Assembly: GCF_002866925.1 (NCBI RefSeq)
Contig: NZ_PKUQ01000010.1
Coordinates: forward strand, 71,871 to 125,138
Length of the DNA stretch: 53,268 nucleotides
From: Cohaesibacter celericrescens
GTDB lineage: Bacteria > Pseudomonadota > Alphaproteobacteria > Rhizobiales > Cohaesibacteraceae
Direction of reading: 5' to 3'
Both the position numbers and the translations under genes were made by a program. The notes beneath the pieces were generated by a model. It was given only the letters and a program-made list of their open reading frames with translations. It was not told the DNA's origin and ran no database searches. Below, in pieces: positions 27,498 through 36,735 of this stretch; positions within the stretch are counted from its first letter, which is position 1, and every line of letters begins with the position of its first letter.

Positions 27498-29678
27498 ATG
27501 ACGCGTAAACGCCCCCCAGCCCGTCCCCGTCCGTCTGGTGACATTCGCCTAAGCGAAGAGGACCGCAGTCATCCAAACACCAAGGCACCAGCCAAAAAAA
27601 CACAGCGCGTCAAAGGCAAGCCTCCGGCCACACGCCGTAGCCCCAGCCCCAAAGCTGCTGGCGGCAATGGTGGTGGCAATGGAGCCGGTGGTGCAAAAAA
27701 AGGCCGCAAAAAAACAACACCAAAGGTGTCTCTGACCACAAGGCTGTTTCGGTTTGGTCGGGAGATCGCCTATTGGTTTGTTGTTTTGGGCATATGGGGC
27801 ACAATAATCGCTGGCGCTATTTTGCTCTATTATGGAGCCCAGCTGCCGCAGTCGACCGCATGGCGCATTCCTGACCGTCCACCCAACATTCAAATCATAT
27901 CAATGGATGGCGGTCTCATCGGCAACCGCGGAGAAACCGGTGGTCAGAAGGTACGCCTATCGACCCTACCACCCTATTTGATGGATGCCGTAGTGGCGAT
28001 CGAAGATCACCGTTTCTATTCCCATTTTGGCTTTGACCCTATCGGTTTCACCCGGGCGATGGTGACCAATGTGGTGCGCGGGCGGCTCGCACAGGGCGGC
28101 TCAACGCTGACACAGCAGCTGGCAAAAAACCTGTTTCTGGAACACAAACGAACCATTGAGCGCAAGGTTCAAGAGTTGATTTTGGCCATCTGGTTGGAGG
28201 CAAAATTCTCCAAAGCCGAAATTCTTGAGATGTATCTAAACCGTGTGTATCTGGGGTCCGGAGCCACCGGAGTGGATGCAGCGGCACGCACCTACTACAA
28301 CAAACCTGCCGCCATTTTGACCCTGTCGGAAGCGGCAACCATCGCCGGACTGCTTAAAGCACCATCCCGCCTTGCGCCAAACAAACACCCCAAAGCCGCC
28401 AAAGAACGCGCCAAGCTCGTTCTGGCTGCAATGGAACGCGAAGGCTTTATCACGGCACAAGAGCGCAAACTTGCCTTAACGCAATCAGTCAACACAGTGG
28501 CGAGGCACAGAGCCAGCTCACTCAATTATATCGCTGACTGGGTAATGGAACAGCTTCCCGATTTGGTTGGTGATATTCGTGAGGACCTGATTGTTGAGAC
28601 CACAATTGACTTGCGCATGCAATCATTGGCTGAGAGTGCCGTTGCCGATGCGATAGACAAATCGGGCAAAAAACTCGGTGTTGGCCAAGGAGCCCTCGTA
28701 TCTGCTACGCCACTGGGTGCCGTTCGGGCGCTGGTGGGTGGCAAGTCCTATCGTGAAAGCCAGTTCAACCGCGCCGTCAAGGCAAAACGCCAGCCGGGCA
28801 GCGCCTTCAAGCCGTTCGTCTATCTCGCATCTCTAGAATTGGGGAACAGACCGGAAAGCATGCGGGTTGATGAACCAGTCACCTATCGCAATTGGTCGCC
28901 GAAAAACTATTCCAAAAAATATATGGGCCAAATAACCTTGCGTCGTGCTCTTGCTCTGTCAATCAATACGGTTGCTGCGCAGTTGACCTTTGAAATGGGT
29001 GCGGAGCATGTGGCCGATGTGGCGCACCGATTGGGCATCCAATCAAAATTGTCCAATCATTTGTCGCTGGCGCTGGGAACGTCCGAGGTAACACCACTAG
29101 AACTGGTGGGAGCATATTTGCCCTTCGCCAATGGCGGTGCCCGTGCCAATCCTTACGTCATCCAGCGCATTGTTACAAAGGAGGGCGACACTCTCTACAT
29201 CAATCCCAATTTGCCCGGTGCTCGGGTGATTGACAATCAGGTTTTATCTTTGATCAACTCCATGATGCAGGAGACGTTGATTTCCGGCACAGGCAAAAAA
29301 GCATTGTTGCCCGGACGCCCAGCAGGCGGTAAAACTGGTACCAGCCAGAACTATCGCGATGCCTGGTTTGTTGGCTATACCGCTGATCTGGTCACCGGCG
29401 TATGGTTTGGCAATGATGATGGCAAACCAACCAAGCGTGCCTCCGGCGGCAATCTACCCGCTACCGCTTGGAGACAATATATGGTGGGGGCACACAATGG
29501 CATGGCCATTGCCGGATTGCCGGGTGTGAATGTGCATCAATTGGCCGAAACCCGTCGGGTTGCTGGGGGGGAAGAAAATCCTTGGATCAATCCCGACTTG
29601 CTGCCAGCAGGCGAAAGCACAGCTCCACCCTTGCCGCGCGAACGTAAAAACTTTTTCACGCGGCTGTTTGGTGGTTAG
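27498..29678 (+). CDS. Class A penicillin-binding protein (GT51 transglycosylase plus transpeptidase)
   Basis: 726 residues. A basic, Pro/Lys/Gly-rich cytoplasmic tail (1-80), one membrane helix (about 91-112) and a periplasmic body. GT51 motifs: VAIEDHRFYSHFG (catalytic Glu 169), QGGSTLTQQLAKNLFL, RKVQELILA and EMYLNRVYLGSGATGVDAAA. Transpeptidase motifs: SAFK with catalytic Ser near residue 435, SINT and KTGTSQNYRDAWFVGYT near residue 611. It polymerises and cross-links peptidoglycan. It is of the PBP1A/PbpF class; I do not assign a symbol. The unusually long disordered basic tail may be a regulatory or binding region. The start ATG has only a weak ribosome-binding site. Confidence 0.93.
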   Translation: MTRKRPPARPRPSGDIRLSEEDRSHPNTKAPAKKTQRVKGKPPATRRSPSPKAAGGNGGGNGAGGAKKGRKKTTPKVSLTTRLFRFGREIAYWFVVLGIWGTIIAGAILLYYGAQLPQSTAWRIPDRPPNIQIISMDGGLIGNRGETGGQKVRLSTLPPYLMDAVVAIEDHRFYSHFGFDPIGFTRAMVTNVVRGRLAQGGSTLTQQLAKNLFLEHKRTIERKVQELILAIWLEAKFSKAEILEMYLNRVYLGSGATGVDAAARTYYNKPAAILTLSEAATIAGLLKAPSRLAPNKHPKAAKERAKLVLAAMEREGFITAQERKLALTQSVNTVARHRASSLNYIADWVMEQLPDLVGDIREDLIVETTIDLRMQSLAESAVADAIDKSGKKLGVGQGALVSATPLGAVRALVGGKSYRESQFNRAVKAKRQPGSAFKPFVYLASLELGNRPESMRVDEPVTYRNWSPKNYSKKYMGQITLRRALALSINTVAAQLTFEMGAEHVADVAHRLGIQSKLSNHLSLALGTSEVTPLELVGAYLPFANGGARANPYVIQRIVTKEGDTLYINPNLPGARVIDNQVLSLINSMMQETLISGTGKKALLPGRPAGGKTGTSQNYRDAWFVGYTADLVTGVWFGNDDGKPTKRASGGNLPATAWRQYMVGAHNGMAIAGLPGVNVHQLAETRRVAGGEENPWINPDLLPAGESTAPPLPRERKNFFTRLFGG

Positions 29679-29704
29679 TATCCATCACTTTGAGGCATGC
29701 AGCT

Positions 29705-30490
29705 CTATTCAGGTTCAACACCGTAGGTGTGGAGCCTGCGGCCATTTTGTCTGAGCCATTTTTTGCCTTCTTCATAGTCGGGGCAAAGGGCTTGGACATG
29801 AGCCCAAAAGCGATCAGAATGGTTCATCTCGCGCAGATGGGCCACTTCATGGGCGGCGAGATAGTTGAGCACCGAAGGTGGCGCCATAATGATGCGCCAA
29901 GAAAATGACAACACCCGGGCAGAGCTGCAAGACCCCCAACGGCTCGTGGTGTCTTTAATGCGTAGCGAAGACGGTTTGACACCAATTTTGTCTGAATGAA
30001 GTGCGACCGCAGCACTCAGATCAGCCCGCGCTTCTTTCTTTAGCCAATCAGTGACCCGTCGTGCCATGTGTGATTCATTGCCGCTCACCAGCAGGATTTT
30101 CTCACCCTCGTCTTCCAAAACACGTACAGTGCCACGCGCCTGATCGAGATGTTCCAGTGTATGTGGTTGATCGCGAATGGGAACCACGGCACCATGTTCA
30201 AAGGCAACATTTGGGGGCCTGCCTTGCTGCTTGTCCACCAACCAATCTACGTGAGCCTGCAAAAACTGGCTAACTTTTTTGACGCTAATACCCGGAGGGC
30301 ATGTCGCCACCGGTTCCCCCGTTCGACCATCAAGACGCAATATGAGGCGTTTGGCGCGGGCGTTGTGCTTGAGTTGCACATCAATCGGCCCGCGAGCATG
30401 GGTCAAGCGCACCTGTTGGGGCAAAGACGAGCGAGGTTTAATCAATCCGATTTTACGCAAAGAACCGCTCTCCTGACTGAACATGGACAT
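29705..30490 (-). CDS. YgjP-like (DUF45/M48-type) metallopeptidase
   Basis: 261 residues. HEVAHLREMNHSDRFW is the HExxH-type zinc motif with a third ligand, and RWGSCSSARVLSFSWRIIMAP precedes it, both of the YgjP/DUF45 family. Probably cytoplasmic; substrate unknown. An ATG at 30484 is an alternative start. It ends 27 bases from the stop of the convergent penicillin-binding protein gene. Confidence 0.85.
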   Translation of the reverse strand: MSMFSQESGSLRKIGLIKPRSSLPQQVRLTHARGPIDVQLKHNARAKRLILRLDGRTGEPVATCPPGISVKKVSQFLQAHVDWLVDKQQGRPPNVAFEHGAVVPIRDQPHTLEHLDQARGTVRVLEDEGEKILLVSGNESHMARRVTDWLKKEARADLSAAVALHSDKIGVKPSSLRIKDTTSRWGSCSSARVLSFSWRIIMAPPSVLNYLAAHEVAHLREMNHSDRFWAHVQALCPDYEEGKKWLRQNGRRLHTYGVEPE

Positions 30491-30571
30491 CTTGTCTAGC
30501 TGCTAATGGTTTGCTTGATATATCGTGCAAATCCTCAAAAGCATGAAGCATTCAAACGCGTCACCTATCCA

Positions 30572-32356
30572 CTAGTGTTCGAACTGCAGTTTGACGAGAT
30601 TGGCGTACAAGCCGCCTTTCTCATTCAAATCATCATGGGTTCCCTCTTCGACCAACCGGCCATCCTTGATGACGCAGATCTTGTCAGCATTGCGAATGGT
30701 CGACAAGCGATGGGCGATAACCAAAGTTGTGCGTCCCTCACTGAGCCGGTCAAAGGCCGCTTGCACCTTGGCTTCGGATTCACTGTCCAAAGCGGATGTC
30801 GCTTCATCCAACAAAACAATAGGCGCGTTTTTGATCATGGCACGCGCAATAGCGACCCTCTGCTTTTGACCGCCAGACAAAGTAGCAGCATTGTCGCCAA
30901 TCATGGTGTCGTAGCCTTCGGGCAACTGCACAATAAAATCATGAGCAAAGGCATTCTTTGCTGCATCCTCAACTTCGGCATCGGAAGCATCAAGCCTGCC
31001 AAAACGAATATTCTCGCGGATGGTTCCCGTAAACAGAATGGTGTCCTGCGTTACCAATGCAATGTGGCTGTTAAGCGAAGCCAAAGTACATTGCCGAATG
31101 TCCGTGCCATCAATCTCAATAGATCCACCCGTAACATCATAAAACCGTTGCACCAATCCCATGATGGTTGATTTACCACCACCAGAAGGACCAACAAGAG
31201 CCGTCTTTTTGTTTCCATCCATGGTGAGAGACAAATCGCGAAGCACGGTTTCCTCATCACCATAGGAAAACTGAACATTGTCAAAAACCACCTGCCCGTT
31301 CGTGACAGTCAGGTCCTCGGCGTCATCGCGTTCCAGCAAGCGGCTAGGCCGGTCCAGAATTTCATACATCAATCGAACACCAACAAGGCCGCTTTCCAAA
31401 CTGACTTGCAGACGACTCAGGCGCTTTGCCGGATCATAAGCAAGAAGCAAAGCCGTCAGAAACGAAATGAACTCGCCCGGTGTTTGTCCATCGACGATGG
31501 TTCTCCAACCGCTGTACAAAATGACCAAAGCAATGGCAATGCCCCCCAGCGTCTCCATCAGAGGACTGGTACGGGCACCAAGACTGGCCATTTTATTGGC
31601 CCGGGTTTGAACCCCCGTAATGGCATGGTTCATGCGCTCGGCCATCACATCCTGCAGACCAAAAGTGCGAATGATGCGATAACCATGCGCACTTTCCTGC
31701 ATGGTGTGGGTCGTTTGAGTCAGCGAAACAAACTGATCTTTGGCGATGCGCTTAACACGCCGGACCAGCTTGGAAACAACAAAGATAGCGGGAGGAGCAA
31801 TCACAAAGGCAATCAGAGACATGATTGGATCTTGAAAGATCATGACGCTGACCAGCGCAATCAATGATAACGCATCACGCCCCAAACTGGTGATCAACAT
31901 ATCCATGACCCCGCGTGCAGCAGAGGCATTGTGCGAGATGCGCGTAATCAGTTCGCTAGAGGGATAGTCGTGATAAAAGTCTGCACCTTGGCTCATAAAA
32001 TGGCGATAGAGTTTTCTTTGCAGGTCAGCCACAATCGCATTGCCGACACGCGCTAGCCTGATCGCCTGCAAATAGGTTGCAAAGCCCTTGGTGGCAAAAA
32101 TCGCCAGCACCGCAAGAGAAATAATCCAGACCTGATTGAAGTCTTTTGAGATGAATATCTCATTGACGATATCGCGCATAATCCAGGCACTAAGCCCGGT
32201 TGTCGCGGCAACAATCGCCATAAAAACAAAGGCAATCAAATATTGCTTTGCGTAACGGTGGAAATTCTCAGACAGAAGCCGATAGATCAAATATCGGGAC
32301 GTTGAGGGGTCTGAAAAAAAGCGGCGCCATTTGTCGCGCACGGTTTGGACTGCCAT
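30572..32356 (-). CDS. ABC exporter, MsbA-like (fused membrane and ATPase domains)
   Basis: 594 residues. Six-helix membrane domain (about 35-325), then ATPase: Walker A VGPSGGGKST, Q-loop VTQDTILFTG, signature LSGGQKQRVAIARAM, Walker B IVLLDEATSALD, H-switch AHRLSTI. It works as a homodimer in the inner membrane. Candidates are lipid A, lipid or drug export; the sequence alone does not tell. AAAGGA precedes the start ATG. It lies immediately upstream, in map order, of the srf/tag-like cluster but ends 370 bases away from it, and is not part of that operon. Confidence 0.9.
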   Translation of the reverse strand: MAVQTVRDKWRRFFSDPSTSRYLIYRLLSENFHRYAKQYLIAFVFMAIVAATTGLSAWIMRDIVNEIFISKDFNQVWIISLAVLAIFATKGFATYLQAIRLARVGNAIVADLQRKLYRHFMSQGADFYHDYPSSELITRISHNASAARGVMDMLITSLGRDALSLIALVSVMIFQDPIMSLIAFVIAPPAIFVVSKLVRRVKRIAKDQFVSLTQTTHTMQESAHGYRIIRTFGLQDVMAERMNHAITGVQTRANKMASLGARTSPLMETLGGIAIALVILYSGWRTIVDGQTPGEFISFLTALLLAYDPAKRLSRLQVSLESGLVGVRLMYEILDRPSRLLERDDAEDLTVTNGQVVFDNVQFSYGDEETVLRDLSLTMDGNKKTALVGPSGGGKSTIMGLVQRFYDVTGGSIEIDGTDIRQCTLASLNSHIALVTQDTILFTGTIRENIRFGRLDASDAEVEDAAKNAFAHDFIVQLPEGYDTMIGDNAATLSGGQKQRVAIARAMIKNAPIVLLDEATSALDSESEAKVQAAFDRLSEGRTTLVIAHRLSTIRNADKICVIKDGRLVEEGTHDDLNEKGGLYANLVKLQFEH

Positions 32357-32726
32357 GCCTGTCCTTTATCTGTCGATTGACGACAACAGCGACTGTCTCA
32401 GAGTCAAGGCACATACAGCCAAACTTTGAAACAACCCCATCGTTCGGCCCTGTTTATCGCTTTTTATCTTTTTAGAAAAGCCGCAATTTTATCAAGCTCC
32501 GGTTAGGTCCTTATATTGACCCTGATTATCGAAAAAATGCGATAAGTATAAAATGCGTATCATCGACGAGTGTTAGCACGAATAATGGCTTTCTCGAGCA
32601 CATCAATTCTTGCATTGAGTTGAATTTGCAACATGCCCTTTTCCTCTCGCAGAAGATTAGATTTTTTATTAATTCAATCACATTAGTTGGGAAAAATGAG
32701 GCTGTTCAAACTTGTAAATATTCGGA
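32357..32726. other. Spacer between the ABC exporter and the srf/tag-like operon
   Basis: 370 bases of AT-rich sequence holding the 3' end of the operon and, on the same strand, the promoter of the ABC exporter. The only coding candidate is a 24-codon frame, listed separately. No clear terminator hairpin is visible after the last operon gene. Confidence 0.5.
32560..32634 (-). CDS. Possible small peptide gene (24 codons)
   Basis: ATG at 32634 with GAGAGGAAAAGGGC just upstream and stop TGA at 32560-32562. The peptide (MLQIQLNARIDVLEKAII…) is heptad-like, with Leu and Ile spaced as in a coiled coil. It follows the last operon gene on the same strand. It could be a chance frame; no family is recognised. 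Confidence 0.22.
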   Translation of the reverse strand: MLQIQLNARIDVLEKAIIRANTRR

Positions 32727-33977
32727 CTAGCGGCACTGCGGTTCTCCCTGTGTTTGGCCCAAAGCGGCAAGAATTTCTTCGACGCTTTGATCGGCATTGG
32801 GTTTGATCAGCCGACCACCCGTGGCTTGTGCTACACAGGCCAAAACATCGCCGCCGCCCATCGAGATCACATCAACTTTTACACCTTGGCTTTGGCGCGC
32901 CACGGCACAAGGATCTGCATCACAGGTATCCTTGCCATCGCTGACGAGGATAACCCGACCTCCTAACACTTTTGAGGCTTTTTCGATGGCCACCTTCAGT
33001 GCGTCCGCCGCAGGCGTAGCAGGGTCTGGCTTTAGCCTCCTCACTTTTTCGACAAGGCGCTTTCGTCGCGCCATGGTGTAATCGCCCAAATCGACCACTC
33101 CAGCACAGCCGGCGAATGTTACAACACCGATGTCGATTGCATCGTCGAGTTTGTTCGTGACTTGCGCCACTGAGTCCTTCAGAACATCCAGCCTTTTTCT
33201 GCCGCCCTGTTCGACATAGCGGTTGTACCTCTGTGAGGCACTCCACCCCGCCGAGCCGCCTTGTTCAATTAAAGTTTCCAGTTTTGTTGCCAAAGCATCA
33301 TCCATATCGGCAGGAAGACCCATACTTTTAGAATGATCCAGCGCCAAAACAATATAGGGGCTTTTGCTTTTTCCTGCTGGGCAACTATCAGGGCCTGCAG
33401 GTGCGGGGGGCGGACCTCCTGGTGGTGGGGCAGCACCCGGTGGCGGGCCTGCTCCCGGGGGAGGCCCGCTGGCAGCTGGTGCCAAAGGCAAACCGGAGGC
33501 TGGACCGGCAGCAACGTTAGGTTGGGCTATTCCCCCTTGTGAGGCAGCGGATGACGCGGGTGAAGCAGGCAGCAAGGGTTCGCCGTCCGGCCCTTTGCCG
33601 TTAGCTTCGGAGGCACCATCTAGATTTGCAGGCCCGTTTGACAGGCCTGATGGTGACGTCACATCCCCTTGTATCCCCCCATTCCTTGGCAAAAAGCTTG
33701 TTTGACCAGAGATCAAATCGGCACTTGGCGACTGGGCCAGAGGCAGGTCACACGAGAATTGTTCGGCTTTTTGTTGTTCAAGATTGTGAATCTGCTGTTG
33801 AAGCGCATTTAGCTTTTGCCATCTGGACACACCCGACTGATTGCACCATGACAGCTCAATACCGAAAATTCGCACACCGCAAGCCTTAAGTGCAAAGGTC
33901 CCCACCGCGCCAAGCACGATGAGAAACCCAAGCCATAACAAGACCAACAGCATTGATCTTACAGAAAATCCGAACAC
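32727..33977 (-). CDS. Membrane-anchored von Willebrand A domain protein, SrfA-like anchor
   Basis: 416 residues. One membrane helix (about 8-30), then ACGVRIFGIELSWCNQ, a short coiled coil (LNALQQQIHNLEQQ) and SCDLPL; this stretch is closely similar to the segment after the membrane helix of SrfA in the same operon. A Pro/Gly/Ala-rich linker follows (about 90-200), then a VWA domain (about 205-410) with an intact metal site: DHSKS at 214-218, Thr near 321 and Asp near 347 (VSDGKD). Its Cys residues suggest the domain is periplasmic. The start is GTG at 33977 with AGGT 5 bases ahead. It is the last large gene of the operon, 11 bases from the preceding lipoprotein gene. Partner unknown. Confidence 0.85.
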   Translation of the reverse strand: MFGFSVRSMLLVLLWLGFLIVLGAVGTFALKACGVRIFGIELSWCNQSGVSRWQKLNALQQQIHNLEQQKAEQFSCDLPLAQSPSADLISGQTSFLPRNGGIQGDVTSPSGLSNGPANLDGASEANGKGPDGEPLLPASPASSAASQGGIAQPNVAAGPASGLPLAPAASGPPPGAGPPPGAAPPPGGPPPAPAGPDSCPAGKSKSPYIVLALDHSKSMGLPADMDDALATKLETLIEQGGSAGWSASQRYNRYVEQGGRKRLDVLKDSVAQVTNKLDDAIDIGVVTFAGCAGVVDLGDYTMARRKRLVEKVRRLKPDPATPAADALKVAIEKASKVLGGRVILVSDGKDTCDADPCAVARQSQGVKVDVISMGGGDVLACVAQATGGRLIKPNADQSVEEILAALGQTQGEPQCR

Positions 33978-33988
33978 GGTTTACCTGC

Positions 33989-34333
33989 CTATTGCATCAA
34001 GGATTGAACTTGAAGGCGCAGAGATGCCACTTCCGCTTCCAGACGGGCAATCTCGGTTGACGATGCACTGCTGGCCCGCGCTGCCGCCAATTCAGCCTGC
34101 CTTTGGGATAGCAGCGCCCGTGCATCCTGTTGCTCATGCTGTCTCAAGGACGCAACGGATTGCAGCTTTGCCGTTTGGGCAGCATACACACCCTTGTTCA
34201 GATTGCTTCTGGCACACCAATAATCATCGGTTCGGGCATCGCCCGAGCAGGTGCTTTGACAGGCAGCAAGCAACGGTAAAGTGGCACTAAGAAAAAGCAC
34301 ATTTCTAAGAGTTTTCAATTTCAAGCATATCAT
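33989..34333 (-). CDS. Small lipoprotein with coiled coil
   Basis: 114 residues. Signal peptide with lipobox LLAAC (Cys about residue 25), a Cys-containing segment (STCSGDARTDDYWCARSNLN) and a heptad coiled coil to the C terminus (ALLSQRQAELAAARA…EIARLEAEVASLRLQVQSL). Probably an outer-membrane lipoprotein; absence of Asp after the lipobox Cys (it is Gln) favours sorting to the outer membrane. It has the position of the TagQ lipoprotein in the type VI Tag system, though I cannot claim homology. AGAGGA lies 8 bases before the ATG. Confidence 0.78.
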   Translation of the reverse strand: MICLKLKTLRNVLFLSATLPLLAACQSTCSGDARTDDYWCARSNLNKGVYAAQTAKLQSVASLRQHEQQDARALLSQRQAELAAARASSASSTEIARLEAEVASLRLQVQSLMQ

Positions 34334-34354
34334 TTCAAAATTCCTCTCTATGGA

Positions 34355-35074
34355 CTATCCGCTGACGGACACGCCAATTTCTTTTGGAACCCGCGAGAAA
34401 GCGAGCACGAGCGCGTCACGTTGCTTTTCCAGTGATGCTTTTTGCTGTTTAAGCCCTGCAATTTGCGGATCGACCTTTTTGCCACCTTTTGCGATGCCTT
34501 CCAGATCACTGATGTCACGATCCACTTCAGAGATTTCGCCATTGACCACTCTAACGATGTCCGTGCTGCCCCTCATGTTGGAACGATAGCCTTCCGCGTC
34601 GAGTTCGCCAGAGCTGTAATTGCTGTTGAGATCGGCAATTTGTTTGTTCCGCTCTGCTGCCAATTTTCCGGTTTGACTGGCCAATTGTTTATAATGGGCA
34701 ATGTTTTTGTCCGCCTCCGCAATAATGGCTTTCAACTCGTCCTGTTTGGATATTTCAGCACCGGCTTCCTTATTGACACGATGTGCATCCATGCCGCCCA
34801 TTGTGCCACCGGCAAGCGCACCCAAACCAGCGCCGCGAGCCATGGCTCTTTCATCTCCCCCCATCAAAAGAGCGAGCCCGCCACCGACCACGGCGCCCAC
34901 AACAGCTCCCGTAACCACACCTTGGACCATGCGCTTGTTTTCGGTCGCTTTTTGGCGCATTGCCATTTCGGTCGGGCTCATCTCAGCCGGAGGCTGGCTT
35001 GTCGTAATACAGCCCGAAAGTGAGAGGGAGGTAACAAGCACCATTGCCACCATTTTAGTTTTTTTCATTTGCAT
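34355..35074 (-). CDS. Glycine-zipper lipoprotein
   Basis: 239 residues from ATG 35074 (alternative 35068). Lipobox LSLSGC, then a glycine-zipper region (VVTGAVVGAVVGGGLALLMGG…GAGLGALAGGTMGG) that could insert in a membrane or oligomerise, then a long predicted coiled coil (about 110-235). The product is an outer-membrane lipoprotein by inference. The upstream extension to 35110 would bury the lipobox, and GGGGAAA precedes ATG 35074. It lies 44 bases after the SUMF1-fold gene in the operon. Confidence 0.8.
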   Translation of the reverse strand: MQMKKTKMVAMVLVTSLSLSGCITTSQPPAEMSPTEMAMRQKATENKRMVQGVVTGAVVGAVVGGGLALLMGGDERAMARGAGLGALAGGTMGGMDAHRVNKEAGAEISKQDELKAIIAEADKNIAHYKQLASQTGKLAAERNKQIADLNSNYSSGELDAEGYRSNMRGSTDIVRVVNGEISEVDRDISDLEGIAKGGKKVDPQIAGLKQQKASLEKQRDALVLAFSRVPKEIGVSVSG

Positions 35075-35118
35075 TTCGCTTTCCCCATAAGTGCCAAATG
35101 GCACAGCCATCCCAATAG

Positions 35119-36735
35119 TCAGTTGGTTGTTGCAGTCGGAATTTGGTCGAGAAAATGCAGCACGTTTTGCATATTTCTCGCCGATTTAAATTTTGAAATT
35201 GATGTTTCAAGCTGACCGACATAATGCTTCATGTCGTCGTCCCCCCGTTGGGCCAACTCCCGTTTTGCCACGTCAGCCTGCAATGACAAGTCATCGGCAT
35301 CATAGTCCGCAAGAGTCTCGACCGTTTCGAAATAGGCGTTCGAAATTAGGTTGTAGTGTGCAAGTTCGGCACGGATTCTCGGCACGTAAAACTGTGGATT
35401 CACGTTGCTGGCCTTGGCTTCCTTGTAAGCGATTTTGAGATGCTTGATTGTTCTGGCGCTCAGGAACACTTCCATCGCCTGCAGGCCACCATTCAGAACA
35501 GTAACCCGAATATTGCGCGCCTTGAGTTCGTTTCGGCGGGAAAATTCAGCCTCAAGTTGATATTGCAAGGCTTCGATTTTCGCTCTGAGTTCATCATTCT
35601 CAATCAGGCGGGCGGCATCCGCCATCTGTTGGAGCGGCTGATCCTCTGCTTCGCCCTCAACCTGCCTTTGCGTTTCCTCATAGGCGGTTTCGAGGCGATC
35701 AACATAGGAAACATCACGCGGAATATTTGCGGTACCGACCATGATGCGGAACCCCATAGTGCGCCGCCGAAATTCGCCTCCGGCTTGTGTATCAAAGAAC
35801 GGCCGTTCATCGCGTCGGGCTGAATTGATCAAGTCCGGACTGTCGAGAAAGGACCCGCCGCGCACAGAAAATCCACCGATGGCCCCATGCAGACGATCGG
35901 ATCTGGTCATGCGGAAGGGTTCGAGAACAATCTCCTCGGCATTGCCGTAAACGTCATAAAGACCCACTGGATTGGGCTTCTTCTTACCAATAAGTTTCGG
36001 CTTCCCCCCCGAAGACGTGGCCCCGTTGTACCACGCATAATCATCAATAGTGCCCTCGCGGAAAAACAACGGCTCATTGCGCTCGGCCGTTGAAACAGCA
36101 CTGCCCCCCCGGGTTGCAAATTCCCATTCAATTTCCGTTGGCAAACGAACAAAGCCATTGTCTGCACCCAATTGTGTCAGAACACGCATCATGGTGTCGG
36201 CGTTCTGATAAATCCAGGTGTTCAGCTTGCGTGTAAAATCGACCGCGTCATACCAGCTGACATTGGTGATGGGTACATTCATCTTGCGCGACATACGCTT
36301 TTGACACGTATCGGGGCCTTTCATGACGGCGTCATATTGGCCCTGCGTGACTTCATAGGCACCGAGTAAATAATAACGCTCGTTCGTGGTCGGATCATTG
36401 AGGGTGCCCGAAATATATTCGGGGTGATTTTCCTCGATATACCCGCGCGTGCGATCAGCATTTCGGCCAAGCACAATTCTCTGGTCGGCCAAAGGGCCGA
36501 TGGTTGAATTTGTATCCTCCGAGACCGTAACCACCCTTTTCAAAGCAATTTTGCCACCACACGGGATGGGCAACAAAAGAACATTTGGATCATCGGCTGG
36601 GTTATAATATTTGGGGTCCCAGTCTTGTTGAGCCACCGCCATTGGAACCATGAATGCCATCGCAGCAAGTCCCAATAGAACCTTCAAGAAAAGCCACAGC
36701 GTCGATTGGATTTTTTGCAATAGGTCAGGCATCAC
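35119..36735 (-). CDS. Periplasmic formylglycine-enzyme-fold (SUMF1/TagR-like) protein
   Basis: 538 residues. A signal peptide or anchor (LFLKVLLGLAAMAFMVPMAVAQ) is followed by an FGE-sulfatase domain (about 100-350): YEVTQGQYDAVM, VPITNVSWYDAVDFTRKLN, RLPTEIEWEFATRGG, GLYDVYGNAEEIVLEPF, FSVRGGSFLDS, MGFRIMVG. True formylglycine enzymes carry catalytic Cys near RGGSW…C; here RGGSFLDSPDLINSARR has none, so it is not catalytic and is likely to bind a ligand or partner, as in TagR of the type VI Tag pathway. A C-terminal helical region of about 180 residues is extra. The GTG at 36735 or the ATG at 36732 starts it, overlapping the permease end by about ten bases. Confidence 0.85.
   Translation of the reverse strand: MMPDLLQKIQSTLWLFLKVLLGLAAMAFMVPMAVAQQDWDPKYYNPADDPNVLLLPIPCGGKIALKRVVTVSEDTNSTIGPLADQRIVLGRNADRTRGYIEENHPEYISGTLNDPTTNERYYLLGAYEVTQGQYDAVMKGPDTCQKRMSRKMNVPITNVSWYDAVDFTRKLNTWIYQNADTMMRVLTQLGADNGFVRLPTEIEWEFATRGGSAVSTAERNEPLFFREGTIDDYAWYNGATSSGGKPKLIGKKKPNPVGLYDVYGNAEEIVLEPFRMTRSDRLHGAIGGFSVRGGSFLDSPDLINSARRDERPFFDTQAGGEFRRRTMGFRIMVGTANIPRDVSYVDRLETAYEETQRQVEGEAEDQPLQQMADAARLIENDELRAKIEALQYQLEAEFSRRNELKARNIRVTVLNGGLQAMEVFLSARTIKHLKIAYKEAKASNVNPQFYVPRIRAELAHYNLISNAYFETVETLADYDADDLSLQADVAKRELAQRGDDDMKHYVGQLETSISKFKSARNMQNVLHFLDQIPTATTN

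Noticed and set aside
27326..27508. 60-codon plus-strand frame before the penicillin-binding protein gene
   Set aside because: It overlaps the start of the real gene in another frame and shows no family resemblance.
30506..31171. A 221-codon plus-strand frame inside the ABC exporter gene
   Set aside because: It is antisense to a well-supported gene with intact ATPase motifs, and its translation has no family resemblance. Similar shadows at 17679-18311, 12110-12718 and 44714-45307 were dismissed for the same reason.
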